Positions 38,443 through 50,294 of a DNA stretch of 64,000 bases are shown here, piece after piece. The stretch's first letter is position 1, and each line of letters starts with the position of its first letter. Origin of the DNA: Blastocystis sp. Blastoise (Eukaryota; Sar; Bigyra; Opalinata; Blastocystidae); contig JBBPEB010000025.1 of NCBI GenBank assembly GCA_039096225.1, positions 765,501 to 829,500 of the forward strand, in the 5' to 3' direction. Position numbers and translations under genes: made by a program. Under the pieces are notes generated by a model. That model ran no database searches, had not been told where the DNA came from, and worked only from the letters and a program-made list of their open reading frames with translations.

Positions 38443-39464
38443 TTTCTTTTCTTTAAAATAATAATATTAATAACAATTTTTCAAAGTTTAAAAACAAATT
38501 CAATAAAATTATTTATTTTTATAAATTCATATCTAGAGGCAAACCTATACTTACATTTTTAAAGTAATTATCACCTAAAACTAAATAAAAAGAAGTTGTA
38601 ATATAATTTTAGAGAATCAGTTTGATTTTTGTTTTAAATAAAAATAAATATTTTCTTTCTTTGAAAACTAAGATTCCCATGAAAAAGGAAACATACAATA
38701 AAATTATATTTCATATCGTTAACTCGGTTATAATTCACTTTTATATGTAATATAAGGTTTAATATTATCTATATTTACTATAAGAAATTTTCATGAAACT
38801 TTTTCTAAAAAGAATAATTTTCAATGTTTCTATTATTTATAGATTTCGGATTTATTTTTATTGCTCAACAATAGAACATATGTATAACTTGTTCATTTCT
38901 TTTAAATAATCATTTATAATGCCTCATTCAATAATTATTGATTAAACGAAGGGAAAATCTTAAAAAGACGTTTTTTAATATATGAATATTATATTTCATA
39001 TGTTATATTTTTAATTTATATAACTCTTATTCAACGAGACAATAATTATATTGATACTGCTTAAAGGAAAACATAGATTCTAATCTATTATTATTCTTTT
39101 TTATAATATTCACATTTTTGGTATTCATATGAAGGTATCTATATTATTATGATTATAAAAACAACAAGAGTTTCTGCTTGATTAACACTTTTAACCATTA
39201 GAAAGATTAATAACGTAAGTAAACAAAATTCTAGGCAATGGGATTATGTAATGGTATATGAATTCTAAACGTATAACGAAATCAAATGAAAAAAACAATC
39301 AAATCACTATTTTGTATTCCAGTTGAATTCATATAACTTGAATAAACTGTTAGTTTTTGTTATTTATTATTAAACTAAACGAATTTATGTTTTTGATTTG
39401 ATAAGTGTATACCATAAAATGATTATTATTGATAAAAAAAACGTGTGAAAAGAATGATGAAAAC
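38443..39464. other. Intergenic, no gene seen
   Basis: AT-rich sequence between the CNOT2 5' end and the cyclin 3' end, both minus strand. It must carry the CNOT2 promoter. No features recognised. Confidence 0.55.
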
Positions 39465-40527
39465 TTATTGCCGTTTAATACAAGAAAGAAACCCATTACA
39501 TTTTTCACAAGTAGATAAGCATGGTGTCGGACATAATAACAATCGAATAGCCTATAAAAAATCGTTTATAAAAATTTAAAAATGAATAAGAGAAACAATA
39601 ATATTATATGAAAAGAATTGATTCATATACACTTTTGTAATAATATATGTTGAAATCACTAACATTTACTGTGAATATATCACTATAGTATCCATTGAGA
39701 ACTTCTCGAACTTCATCTATATACTTTGAAGAAATTTTTGTATATTGAAACAATAAATTGTATAATTCCATTGAAAAATAGTGTTCATTCCATATCTGAG
39801 CAGTTACAGAAGTTAATGCGATAAAGAACTGTCTATATAAAAAATATAATATGATATATATTGTATTATCTACTATTTAATCATATTGAAGAAATAATTG
39901 TTGTTAAAGAATGGAAATGAATAATTATAGATTTACCGAAAGTTTTTTTCCCAATAGCAGCATTCCTTCATATTAGGATCACCTATCTTACCACAAATAT
40001 ATTTACATTTATTTCCACAAAAAGAACATGGATAAACAAATATTGATCGTTTTATCATTTTGTCCAAGTATATACATGTAATAAACACTTTCGATGGATT
40101 TCCATGTGGCATTTTACATAAACGAATTAAAAATGATCTAATAAAAATTTTTAAAAAATGTCAAATGAAATTTATACCTTAAATATGAATTTAATAAAAT
40201 ACTTTCATTGATTATAACATCTTTTTGTTCTTCTGAAGTTGTAAACGACAGTTGTAATAAAGTTTTAAACGTATCTTTATTAAATATATCGACAAGTGTA
40301 AACGAATTTTCAATTAAAAGAACACCACAATCTAAAGAATCATGTTAAAATACTTTGTTATCAATTTTAATCATACCAATTATATCTGGAATCCAAATAC
40401 TCACAGGTTTGATCAAATAGAAAAGATTAGCTAAAGCTGTTTCGTCAGTATTTGAGTCCATAAATAGCATCTCCACTAATGTGGAAGTTTTTATACTTGA
40501 TAGAGAAATTGTTTCCTCTTGTTTCAT
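39465..40527 (-). CDS. P/PCL (Pho80)-type cyclin with a Cys-rich insertion
   Basis: Exons 40527-40377, 40331-40178, 40137-39937, 39832-39631 and 39551-39465 give 264 residues with every junction in phase. The middle resembles the N-terminal cyclin box of Pho80/PCL or plant P/U-type cyclins: LNSYLRSFLIRLCKMP, VFITCIYLDKMIKRS (family: AxIYLDR), RQFFIALTSVTAQIWNEHYFS (family: FLTALxVAAKFxDDxxY), YTKISSKYIDEVREVLNGYY (family: ELNxLExxFL). Between helices 2 and 3 lies an unusual insertion with Cys pairs: PCSFCGNKCKYICG and ECC. The C-terminus also has CPTPCLSTCEKCNG. Such cyclins partner Pho85/CDKA-type kinases. Cyclin assignment is by pattern, not full identity. The Cys pairs may bind zinc. Confidence 0.7.
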
Positions 40528-42197
40528 TGTTTGAGTCAATTAGAACCAAAAAAGGAAGAAATGTTTTCCCGTGAATACTAATTATTTATATTCAACAATA
40601 CACTACTTCGATAAATAGATATATTTACAAATAATATATAAACAAAAAATCAATCGTTAACAAAATAATAATAAAAGTACAATGAGACTTTATTGTGTGT
40701 TTGAGTATCCAACTCAAAGAAAATGTGAAAAATAACCAATCATTTTGATCCGTATAACAGCTGCCTATATTTTTGTCATTTAGAATTCCCAAAAAATAAA
40801 GTGTATATCCAAATATTTGTACATTCCATTCCACTTTTTTTTTGTATACAACGTATTTTCTTACTTTTTCTATTCATTCGATATATACTTTTTTATATAA
40901 TAATCAATATGTCATATCAAAAAACAAAAGCCAAAAAGATCGTTTTCTTTCCTAAACGTGACTTAAAGACAGTTACCATTATTTTGTATAAAAGTCAACA
41001 CTTTCTTTTCTATTTTATTAACGGGGATATTTTTTACAAATAAGAATCACGTGCTCTCAAAAAAGATGTATATCTCTGACACAACAAAAAACTTCATAAT
41101 TTACTATTCTGAAATAAAGACGCTTTGAATGAGATATTTTAGTTTTTAAATCATTTATATAATGTATTTCATTTTGTGAATATAATAAAACCTTTTAACC
41201 TCAAAAATTGAAGAATAAAAACTAATCAAAACTTATTGGAATTAAGTAATGAATTGTTCTATTTTAAAAATCCAGAATATTAGATATTTTAATAAGTTTT
41301 TTATAATATAATTGCTACAATATCTTATATACATGTTTTTATGTACTATTCACTAAGTGTTAATAATATATATATAATTACTTTCCATATCACATATTTA
41401 TGATAAAATCTTTGTATTCATGGAACTGAAATCTCATTAATATATATATTTTTTTTTGTTTTATATTTTTGGTACTACTGATGTTCATAAATAACACTAC
41501 TATTTTTAAGTTATTAAATATAATTAAATTATTTTGTGATTCAATTTAAACAGGTAAAATATTTGCTACAAGAAGAAATATTTAACAATAATCTATTTTT
41601 TGAATAATCAGAAAAAAGTTACTTAGAACTGATTGTTTTTATAAAGCAGCGAAACATATGCTTATTTTATTGAGCTGTAATATAGACTGACATGTTATCT
41701 TTCATTTAAAAAACAATCAATGAAATGATGAATATCAAAAATGGAGATATTCCTATTAAATCAACAATAAATTTTACAAAAGAAAATTAATTGTATTTCG
41801 ATCTAATTTAATATATTCTTTATTGTATTAAAAAAATCAATTTTTCATATACTACTCATAATAAACTGATTAAATAATCCAATTTTTGTCATCATAATAC
41901 TTTCTGATTCTTTTTGTCGTTCTGAAGATATATTAACTCCAAGAATTGTTTCAAGAATCGTAATTCACATTGAAATGGTAACAGAAATTAGTATAGATAT
42001 GCTTTTGCCAAGTATTAGTAACTATGCAAACTGATATAGAATAGATATATCATACTAAAATGAAACACAAAGCAATTAACATAAGAAACAATAGTTCGAA
42101 AAATTTATGATTATTTTTCTATAACAACGGAAAAAAAGAAATAATCAAGATAATATATAAAAACGACTTTTTATGACTTTTTATCTTGAAAGCCTAG
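40528..42197. other. 1.7-kb divergent intergenic region
   Basis: AT-rich spacer between the cyclin (-) and the S1/P1 nuclease (+). A plus-strand frame starting at ATG 40909 encodes MSYQKTKAKKIVFFPKRDLK and ends at 41043 (45 residues). It has no recognisable motif and I do not call it. Nothing else seen. Confidence 0.5.
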
Positions 42198-42849
42198 ATG
42201 ATGAACAGAATAGTTATAATTTTCATAATAAGTCAGATTATAACATGTTCTGCTTGGTATAATGAAGGTCATATGATTGTTTCTGAGATTGCATACAGTT
42301 TATCAAATGCTCAAACGAAAGTACAACTTATTTATTTTATGCTTTTATATGTATATCATACTTAGCAATCAATTGACAATTATTTGACACTCGATTCTAA
42401 TGAATATCAAGTATATTTTTTTTCCATTTTGTAACTGTTAGCTTTTATATTTTTTAATTTTTATTCTTATTTTTATTGAATATTTAAATTCCACATTTAT
42501 TGAGTGATCCACTATTTAGGGTTATACAAATCATTTCACAGCGGTATGATACTTGAATATTATTTCTATATCTTCCATTATTCAGTCTGTTTGGGCAGAT
42601 GATGTTAAAAAGACTCAATACAACGAAACCAAAAAATGGCATTTTATTCATCTCCCTTATATTCCTGTATATATTGTATTTAGTTTGTACTATTATATTG
42701 ATTATACTATGTATTTTATATCTCTTTATCTTTATATATAGAGTGGTATTGATGTATCCGTGAATCCATATGATGAAGTCAACATTATTCAGCAAGTTCA
42801 AGCACTTTACGATGAATTCCTTAAAACACAAGATGAGTCTATAAGAGTA

Positions 42850-42940
<91 letters not shown>

Positions 42941-43865
42941 GGCAAGAGATCTTCGTTTCTTGATTCATCTTCTTGGAGATCTTCATCATCCACTTCATGT
43001 GTCCTCTCTCTATTCAGATGAATTCCCCAAGGGAGATGACAATGGAGGTTTATATAAGATATACTATCCTTCTCTCTCCAATGAAACGTGTCTTCACTCG
43101 TTTGTCGACTCAATTGCCAATCAATATAATCAGTTCTATCCACTTCCTACAAATAATTCTTATGAAACTATTATTGAAGAAGAAGCAAAACAAATACTCG
43201 ATACCTGTACCTTAGATTATTCTCAGTATCGTTTTAATCCCACTATTTGGGCCAATGAAACGCATTCATTAGCTAATCTATTTTATGTATGTAAATAGGA
43301 ATATATATACTAAAATTCATTTATACATACCCTATTGTTTTTTTAATAGATATAATTTTCTCATAATATTTCTTCTTTGTTACTTTTTCTAATGATACTT
43401 ATAGGATATATATATATATATATATAATATATAATGTATACTATATATATATATAGATCATTCCTCCGCATACTATTCCCACGCTGGAAGCCTCCAAAAA
43501 CATCACTATCCTCTCTCGTCATCAAGTATATCCCTCTATATATCCCTCTATATATCCCTCTATATATCCCTCTATACCTTCTATATATCCCTCTATATAT
43601 CCCTCTATATACCTCTATATCCTTCTATATATCCCTCTATATATCCCTCTAGCTCTGTCTCTCCGGACGACGACTTGCTTTCCTCTTCGAAGAACTTCTC
43701 AATCGATCTATTCCTTCTGATTTCTATTTCATTATCCTTCTAGCCTTAGGTGTACTCAGCAGTATCATTCTCGATGAATATATAAATAGAAAACAATTCA
43801 ATCATAAGAACACACAAACAAACCAAATCAGTGGAATCAAAAATGTTTCTTTTGTTCCTTTATAA
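42198..43865 (+). CDS. S1/P1-type nuclease, secretory, with C-terminal membrane anchor
   Basis: Zinc-dependent single-strand nuclease/3'-nucleotidase family. Exons 42198-42320, 42366-42410, 42520-42543, 42586-42666, 42742-42846, 42942-43286, 43457-43525 and 43653-43865 give 334 residues. A signal peptide ends SQIITCSA and is followed by WYNEGHMIVSEIA, so mature Trp1 and the GH motif can bind the trinuclear zinc site as in nuclease P1. Other ligand blocks: VWADD (about 69), KKWHFIHLPY, LRFLIHLLGDLHHPLHV, NETCLHSFVDS (usually NLHxxWD, partly degenerate) and WANETHSLA. C-terminal SGRRLAFLFEELLN matches the family end. A hydrophobic helix FYFIILLALGVLSSIIL and a basic tail follow, so the enzyme is probably anchored in a membrane or cell surface. 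The intron 43526-43652 is a 10-bp tandem repeat. Confidence 0.9.
43526..43652. repeat. 10-bp tandem repeat (tatatccctc) intron
   Basis: The phrase TATATCCCTC and close variants repeat about twelve times and fill the whole last intron of the S1/P1 nuclease gene, from GT donor to AG acceptor. Confidence 0.93.
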
Positions 43866-45624
43866 ACATACACCACAAACATTCTCGAAGGATAATGAAC
43901 TGTCTCTTTTCCTTCTTTCAATAATCATACTTAAGAAACACTCATTTTTTATTTGTTTGTATTTCTTCCCAAATAGTTGTACATTTGATCAAAACTGCTT
44001 TTGTTTTAAAATCAATGTTAGGTGTCTATATCAACTTCTTTTTACTAATATTGTTTCTAATCATGGAAATATATATATTTTCTATATTAATATTGATAAG
44101 TATCTACAAGAATAAAATTCTTAATTATAAGTATAGTTTTTCTTTTTGATTCTTTATTTCCATTTATGTATTCTATTATGATCTTGAATCATTCTGATTC
44201 ATTTTCACCATCAACTATTTCTTTACAGTGTTTATATCAATCTGTATTTCAAGACAATGTATATTTAGTAAAAAGAAATATATTTAACGAACTCATTCCA
44301 TAACATATATTATTGTTAAATAGCAATAATCTTTTTTGTTTTCCTCTTTATTAAATGATTTAGAGACAAAACCATTTTTAATAAAGTAATATCATGCATT
44401 CAATAATAAACTTTTCAATTTAGTTTTAAATATATATGATAGTATAAATAAAATTTCTTAGAAACACCAACCACATCACTTGAACATAACTCAAAATATC
44501 ACCCGATTTGTTTTATGTAGGTATACTCAAAAATAGCTTTTCCATATAAATTCTGTAATCAACTCGATGGAATATTTTTAAAAAACATGATAACATATAA
44601 TAAGAAATGTATAATATTAAACAATATATGATATATAAAAATAATATAAACATGCATGTATTGATGATAATTCATACTTTTTCTCAATAGAATAACCATA
44701 TTATTTTTAACATCTTAAGAATACTTAGAATATATTATGCAACTGATAGCACAACCTTCCCAACATTTTGTGACAGTCATCATGACTATCCCAAAACTCA
44801 TTTTTTACAAACTTGATTATAACAAATATTTATTTTTTAATACTATTTCACTATCAAAAAATATATCCTATTATTTTGGCTATGACCGTGTTATAAAAAC
44901 CTTTTTAGAAGACATTGCGTGTAAAACTCTTGTTTTATTATGATAATATTATTCAAAAAACATTTGTATCAAGACTTCTCAATTACGAAAAATTCACCAA
45001 GTTTATACAACTATACTCAAAACTACGTCATTTAAATATGAAAATAAAAAACTCATTTATAAGCATAGTAAAACTCAAAAAAAAATATTGTATAATAAGT
45101 AAAACTTATGTGTGTGTTACAAAATCTTGTTCTTCATTATCCTTATACTTCAGAAATATGATTTATAAAAAAAAATTAAACATATTTCTAACATAATAAT
45201 TATTCTTTATCACTGAATATATTTATTGTAGAATAAAAATGTTAATCGAATAATTAATTTGAATAACAAAGAAATATTTTAAAAAACTGTCTACTTCGAT
45301 TTTTGTTTTTTATTTTAGAATTTTTAATCTATTATTTTGCTTCTCTGAGTTTTAATTAAATGAGATTTCAAAAACTACTTTTAGTAAGAAATTCATTAAT
45401 ATTTTTAATCACATGAAAACTCATAATTATATTTTCATACATCATATTCACTAATAACAAAAGAGACTCGAATTAGTATAATAAAAATAATTGAATCAAT
45501 ATAAAAAAATTGAGCTAAAATTTTAAAAAGAAACAAAAAAATATTCACAAATTTTTCATGGTAATTATTATCAAATGAATACAAAATGGAATTACTTTGA
45601 TATATATTCGTAATGAATTAGTAT
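43866..45624. other. Intergenic, with a probable MITE relic
   Basis: AT-rich. At 44748-44790 the sequence cacaaccttcccaaca followed by ttttgtgacagtcatcatga resembles the end of the 181-bp MITE family at 51779 and 52206. No second end or target duplication was located, so it is only a likely decayed fragment. No gene recognised. Confidence 0.4.
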
Positions 45625-45723
45625 TAGAGCCGTTCAAAAGTTGAGACAAAAGTTGCGACAAAGTTGCGACAAAGTTGCGACAAAGTTGCGACAAGTTGCG
45701 ACAAGTTGCGACGAGTGGTGACA
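45625..45723 (+). mobile_element. Outer hAT terminal inverted repeat with subterminal GTTGCGAC array
   Basis: TAGAGCCGTTCAAAAGTTG begins at 45625, a one-base variant of the TAGAGCGGTTC ends of the neighbouring elements. It is followed by seven spaced copies of AGTTGCGAC-like motifs. It lies just downstream of the 3' remnant of the hAT transposase (45822-45971, minus strand), so it is probably the 3' terminus of the original autonomous element. Confidence 0.7.
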
Positions 45724-45821
45724 CTTTTTTTTAATTGTTTTTATAAACAAAACGAATTTTTAATAAAGAAAACATAAATAAAGCATATAAAATATAAATT
45801 ATGAATTAATTAAGAAAAATA

Positions 45822-45971
45822 TTAATCAAGATTGATTTCTGAAACATTACTAAAAGTAGATAAATTATCAAAAGAAATTGATAAAATATCATCAAGAGAA
45901 TCAGATAAGAGACTATTTGAATTGAAATTTGTATTTTTTTCTTCATTTTCAGGTTCATTTGATAATATTTC
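45822..45971 (-). pseudogene. 3' remnant of hAT transposase, cut off by an insertion
   Basis: Minus-strand frame reading on from the 8-bp target site: NDNEILSNEPENEEKNTNF and then a Ser/Asp-rich acidic tail ending SEINLD before TAA. The bases next to the target site match the continuation of the transposase region at 47613. Removing the inserted element and one target copy joins CAATTGTAG-ATGATAAT to GAAATATTATC. The reading frame between the main ORF and this tail is broken, so it is decayed coding sequence. Confidence 0.6.
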
Positions 45972-45979
45972 ATTATCAT
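45972..45979. repeat. Left target-site duplication of element A
   Basis: ATTATCAT directly before the terminal TAGAG. An identical copy is at 47613-47620. Confidence 0.9.
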
Positions 45980-47612
45980 TAGAGCGGTTCAAAAGTTGCG
46001 ACAAAAGTTGCGACAAGTTGCGACAAAAGTTGCGACAAGTTGCGACAAAAGTTGCGAAAAAGTTGTGACAAGTTGCGACAAAGTTGCGACAAGTTGCGAC
46101 AAGTTGCGACACTTTTTATATCTCATTTGTAAGTTATATATTCATTATATAATAAATTTATATATATAATTATAGAGAGATTTACATGATGATTACATAA
46201 ATAATTTTTAAATGAATTAAAAATAAGTTTAATACTCTTAATAAGCGTTTTAAACACTAAAAATTGAACTTTTAAAGTCACATTTATTCTATAAATATCG
46301 TTATTTTAATCATTTTAATAATCTTTTAACGATTTTTAAAATATTATATTATTTTTATATTATAAGAATAATGTTATTAAATTTAAAAAGTGAAAAATTG
46401 AATGTCATAGATAGAGCGGTTCAAAAGTTGCGACAAAGTTGCGACAAAAGTTAAGACAGTTGCGACATTTTTTATATCTCATTTGTAAGTCATATATTTA
46501 TTATAAAATATATTTAAATATATAATTATAAAGATATTTTCATGATGATTACATAAATAATTTTTAAATAAATTAATAATAAGTTTAATACCTAAAATAA
46601 GCGTTTTAAACACTAAAAATTGAAATTTTTGAAATTCATAAGAAAAATTCATTAGATAAATATACTTATTTTAATCATTTTAACAATCTTTTAACGATTT
46701 TAAAAAAATTATATTATTTTTATATTATAAGAATAATGTTATTAAATATTAAAATCGAAGAATTGAATGTCATAAAAGCTTCATTGAAGATAAAATGAGC
46801 TCATTAAGTATAAAAAGTATTTTAAAATGATTCATTTCTTCATAATGAGCTAATAATGAGCTATTGATAACATATATATTCAAATAATTTCATTTCATCA
46901 AAATTCAATTTTTAACATTCTTCATTAAACATCATATATTGAATCATTATGATTTAAATATGTATCTATATGATAAATAAGAGCTAATTGTAATTCTATT
47001 ATTCTTAATTAGATGATAAAATGAGTTGATAAAAAATAAATCATTTCAAAAAGATCTAAAATCAATGTATTAATGAAATCATTCACATTATCAAATACTA
47101 TAAATAATACAAACTATGATTTCAATTGAAAATGGATAAATAATGCAAAGAAAATAAAATTGAAATTCATTTGAATTGTCATTAAAAAATATGATTTCAA
47201 AAATGAGTCAAAAATGGTTTTATCCCGTAAATAAATCAAATTTTTGACTGGAAAAAAAATGTTCAAAATATTTTGAATTCTTTCTTTAATTCATTTCATA
47301 TGATCTTTTCATTTTCATAAAATGAAATTTGGTATATATATTCATCACTACTTAGTTCATATAATGAAATATTCTATTATATAAAATATTAATTAAATAA
47401 ATGTTTAAATGAAAAGTTGTGACAAAGTTGTGACAAATTGCGACACTGAATTCATTCTTTAAACAAGTCTTTTTTAGTTGCCAAATTAATAAAATAATCA
47501 CGGGACTCTCGCCATTATTCATGGTTAAAAAAGTTGCGACAAATGGCGACAAGTTGCGACAAGTTGTGAAATTTGTCGCAACTCTATTTGTCGCAACTTT
47601 TGAACCGCTCTA
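45980..47612. mobile_element. Non-autonomous hAT element A, 1633 bp, with 8-bp target duplication
   Basis: Starts TAGAGCGGTTCAAAAGTTGCG and ends with its inverse, CGCAACTTTTGAACCGCTCTA. TAGAG fits the hAT terminal consensus YARNG. The 8-bp sequence ATTATCAT is present immediately on both sides (45972-45979 and 47613-47620), the target-site duplication size of hAT elements. Both ends carry clusters of GTTGCGAC motifs, probably transposase-binding sites. There is no transposase gene inside. The first 432 bp appear duplicated: a second TAGAGCGGTTC starts at 46412 and the sequence after it repeats 46111-46411 with substitutions. Confidence 0.9.
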
Positions 47613-47620
47613 ATTATCAT
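47613..47620. repeat. Right target-site duplication of element A
   Basis: ATTATCAT directly after the terminal CTCTA, identical to 45972-45979. Confidence 0.9.
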
Positions 47621-47680
47621 CTACAATTGTTATTGAAGAATCATTTTGTAGTATCTATTTCATCTTCAATAATCATTGAA

Positions 47681-49051
47681 TCATTTTGAATTGAAATAGT
47701 ATCTATTTGTGGATTCATATAAAAAAAATAAATCTCTAAACAAATTTTCATCAGAATAACCAAATTTCTTCTTTGTAAATAAAATATTCATAAAAGAGAA
47801 AGATCTTTCTACACTAACAGTAGTAGAAGGTAATTGAAGAATGAAAGGAATTATTTTAGAAATAGAAGGAATTTGTTTAAGAAGAGGAAAATAAAATTTT
47901 ATCATTTGTTCTTTACTTATCATATTGTGAGGGAAACATTCATTTTCTTTCTTCTCATTATCAATAAAATCTTTCATTTTTGAAACACATAATAAATAAT
48001 TTTTCTTTTCTATATCTAAAAATTCAGATAAAGTGAAAGAAGGAAATGAAGAAGACATTAAAAAATGATTTTCATTATAAAATATCATTTGTTTCTTATT
48101 CATTGTTTTGATTTCTTTCAATTTTAATAATGTATTCGTAAAACCTATAAAATATAAATTAATAACAATAAATATACTTTTCTTATATTCTTGAATAAAT
48201 GAAGATTGAACATTTGATAAATTATTTTCTTCACATATTTCATTCACTATCATAATTATATTATCTTTTGAATTCTTCAATTCTTCTTCAATTTCATCTA
48301 TCAAACTAGAAACATTACAACATTGAAAATTATCATTGGATAATAATTTTAATATTTCTTCAAACATTATTCCACTCTTCAAGAGAATCAACATTTCGAT
48401 TTGTAAAGAAGAAGATAATTGATTATCTTGAAGAATATTCAATATTTCTTTATCTTTATCACTTAACATATCCAATGTTTCTAAATATTCATAGAATGAT
48501 TTCAAATATTTAAAATGTTTCAAAATATATCTTAATGATTTATACCAAGATATCCATCGTGTTTCGACATAAGAAAAGAAAGAAGAAGAAGGAAGATTAT
48601 TTATCTTTAAAAAGGATAACCATAAATCATTTTTCTTTCTAAAGAAACGAAATGATGAATTAATGAGATTAATAAATGATTTTGTATTAATAAAACCATC
48701 TTTTAGTTTTTCAGCTACTAGATTAATCATATGCATAAAACATCCACAATAAATTCCATCACAAAAAATCGATTCATAATTATTACCAGCATTTCGCATA
48801 GTATTACAGTTATCAGTGTGAAACGATTTGAATTGTTTTCTTTTAATATTCCATTCTTCTAATGTATCTTGAATGATAGAAAGATAATTATTCGATTTTT
48901 GATTTTCCATTCTTTTCAAGTTTATTAAGTAGAAAGGTTCATTCAAATTGAAAGTATTCAATCTTCTTACGATTATTGATAAATAATTAGAACCAGCATC
49001 TGAGGTAGAAGAATCACATAGAACAGTTAGAGGACATTTTTCTAAATTCAT
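47681..49051 (-). pseudogene. hAT-family transposase, 5'-truncated
   Basis: One long frame with hAT features: CPLTVLCDSSTSDAG (first catalytic Asp region), FHTDNCNTM (second Asp), CGCFMHMINLVAEKL (the C..H.LNL block), ETRWISWYKSL (RW block), and at the C-terminus the dimerisation domain PFILQLPSTTVSVERSFSFMN...KKKFGYSDENLFRDLFF. The N-terminal BED zinc finger is missing: upstream codons run into the terminal repeat of element B at 49072. The 3' end stops early at TGA (47681-47683). A +1 shift near a run of eight T (about 47724-47731) would continue into an acidic tail whose remainder lies at 45822-45971. Truncated at one side and interrupted at the other, so probably inactive. Confidence 0.85.
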
Positions 49052-49071
49052 TTTTACATATTGAATACGTT

Positions 49072-50294
49072 TAGAGCGGTTCAAAAGTTGCGACAAATAG
49101 AGTTGCGACAAATTTCACAACTTGTCGCAACTTGTCGCCATTTGTCGCAACTTTTTTTACCATTAATAATGGCGAGAGTACCGTGATTATTTTATTAATT
49201 TGGCAATTAAAAAAGACTTGTTTAAAAAATAAATTCAGTGTCGCAATTTGTCACAACTTTGTCACAACTTTTCCATTAAACATAAATTGAATTAATGTTT
49301 TATATAAGAGAATATTTCATTATAAGAATTAAGTATCGGCAAATATATATACCAAATTTCATTTTATAAAAATGAAAAGATCATATGAAATGAATTAAAG
49401 AAAGAATTCAAAATATTTTGAACAATTTTTTTCCAGTCAAAAATTTGATTTATTTACGGGATAAATCCATTTTTGACTCATTTTTGAAGTTAATTTTCTA
49501 ATCAAAATTCAAATGAATTTCAATTTTATTTTCTACTAATTATTTAATTATATTCAATTAAAATTATTATGTTTATCATTCATAGTATTTAATAATGTGA
49601 ATGATTTCATGAATTGATTGATTTTAAACCATTTTGAAATGATTTATTTTTTATCAGCTCATTTATATCATCTAATTAAGCATAATATATTTATAATTGA
49701 CTATTAATTATCATATAGATACATATTTACATCATAATAATTCATTATATGATGTTTAATGAAGAATGTTAAAAATTGAATTTTGATGAAATGAAATTAT
49801 TTGAATATATATGTTATCAATAGCTCACTATTAGCTCATTATGAAGAAATGAATCATTTTAAAATATTTTTATACTTAATGAGCTCATTTTGTCTTCAAT
49901 GAAGCTTTTATGACATTCAATTTTTCACTTTTTATATTTAATAACATTATTCTTATAATATAAAAATAATATAATTTTTTTAAAATCGTTAAAAGATTGT
50001 TAAAATGATTAAAATAACGATATTTATCTAATGTATTTCACTTATGAATTTCAAAAATTTCAAATTTTAGTGTTTAAAACGCTTATTTTGTGTATTAAAC
50101 TTATTATTAATTTATTTAAAAATTATTTATGTAATCATCATGAAAATATCTTTATAATTATATATTTGAATATATTATATAATAAATATATGGCTTACAA
50201 ATGAGATATAAAAAGTGTCGCAACTTTTTCGCAACTTTTGTCGCAACTTGTCGCAACTTGTCGCAACTTTTGTCGCAACTTTTGAAGCGCTCTA
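49072..50294. mobile_element. Non-autonomous hAT element B, 1223 bp, inverted relative to A
   Basis: Starts TAGAGCGGTTCAAAAGTTGCG and ends AACTTTTGAAGCGCTCTA with one mismatch in the terminus. Its 49073-49280 part is the inverse of 47405-47612, and 49836-49910 is the inverse of about 46787-46860, so A and B are head-to-head relatives. The flanking octamers (AATACGTT left, AATAGAAT right) do not match, so the original target duplication has been lost or one side rearranged. It truncates the 5' end of the transposase gene. Confidence 0.85.

Noticed and set aside
40801-41043. 80-codon plus-strand frame with a basic C-terminal half
   Set aside because: No recognisable family, weak start context, and no splice-linked neighbours; noted only in the intergenic entry.
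43831-45196. Several plus-strand frames of 68-96 codons
   Set aside because: The first overlaps the end of the nuclease in another frame; the others lack motifs and one covers the MITE relic.
45822-46112. Minus-strand frame beginning with repeated SQL/VATC residues
   Set aside because: Its first half is a translation of the GTTGCGAC terminal array of element A; only the part below 45972 is former transposase coding sequence.
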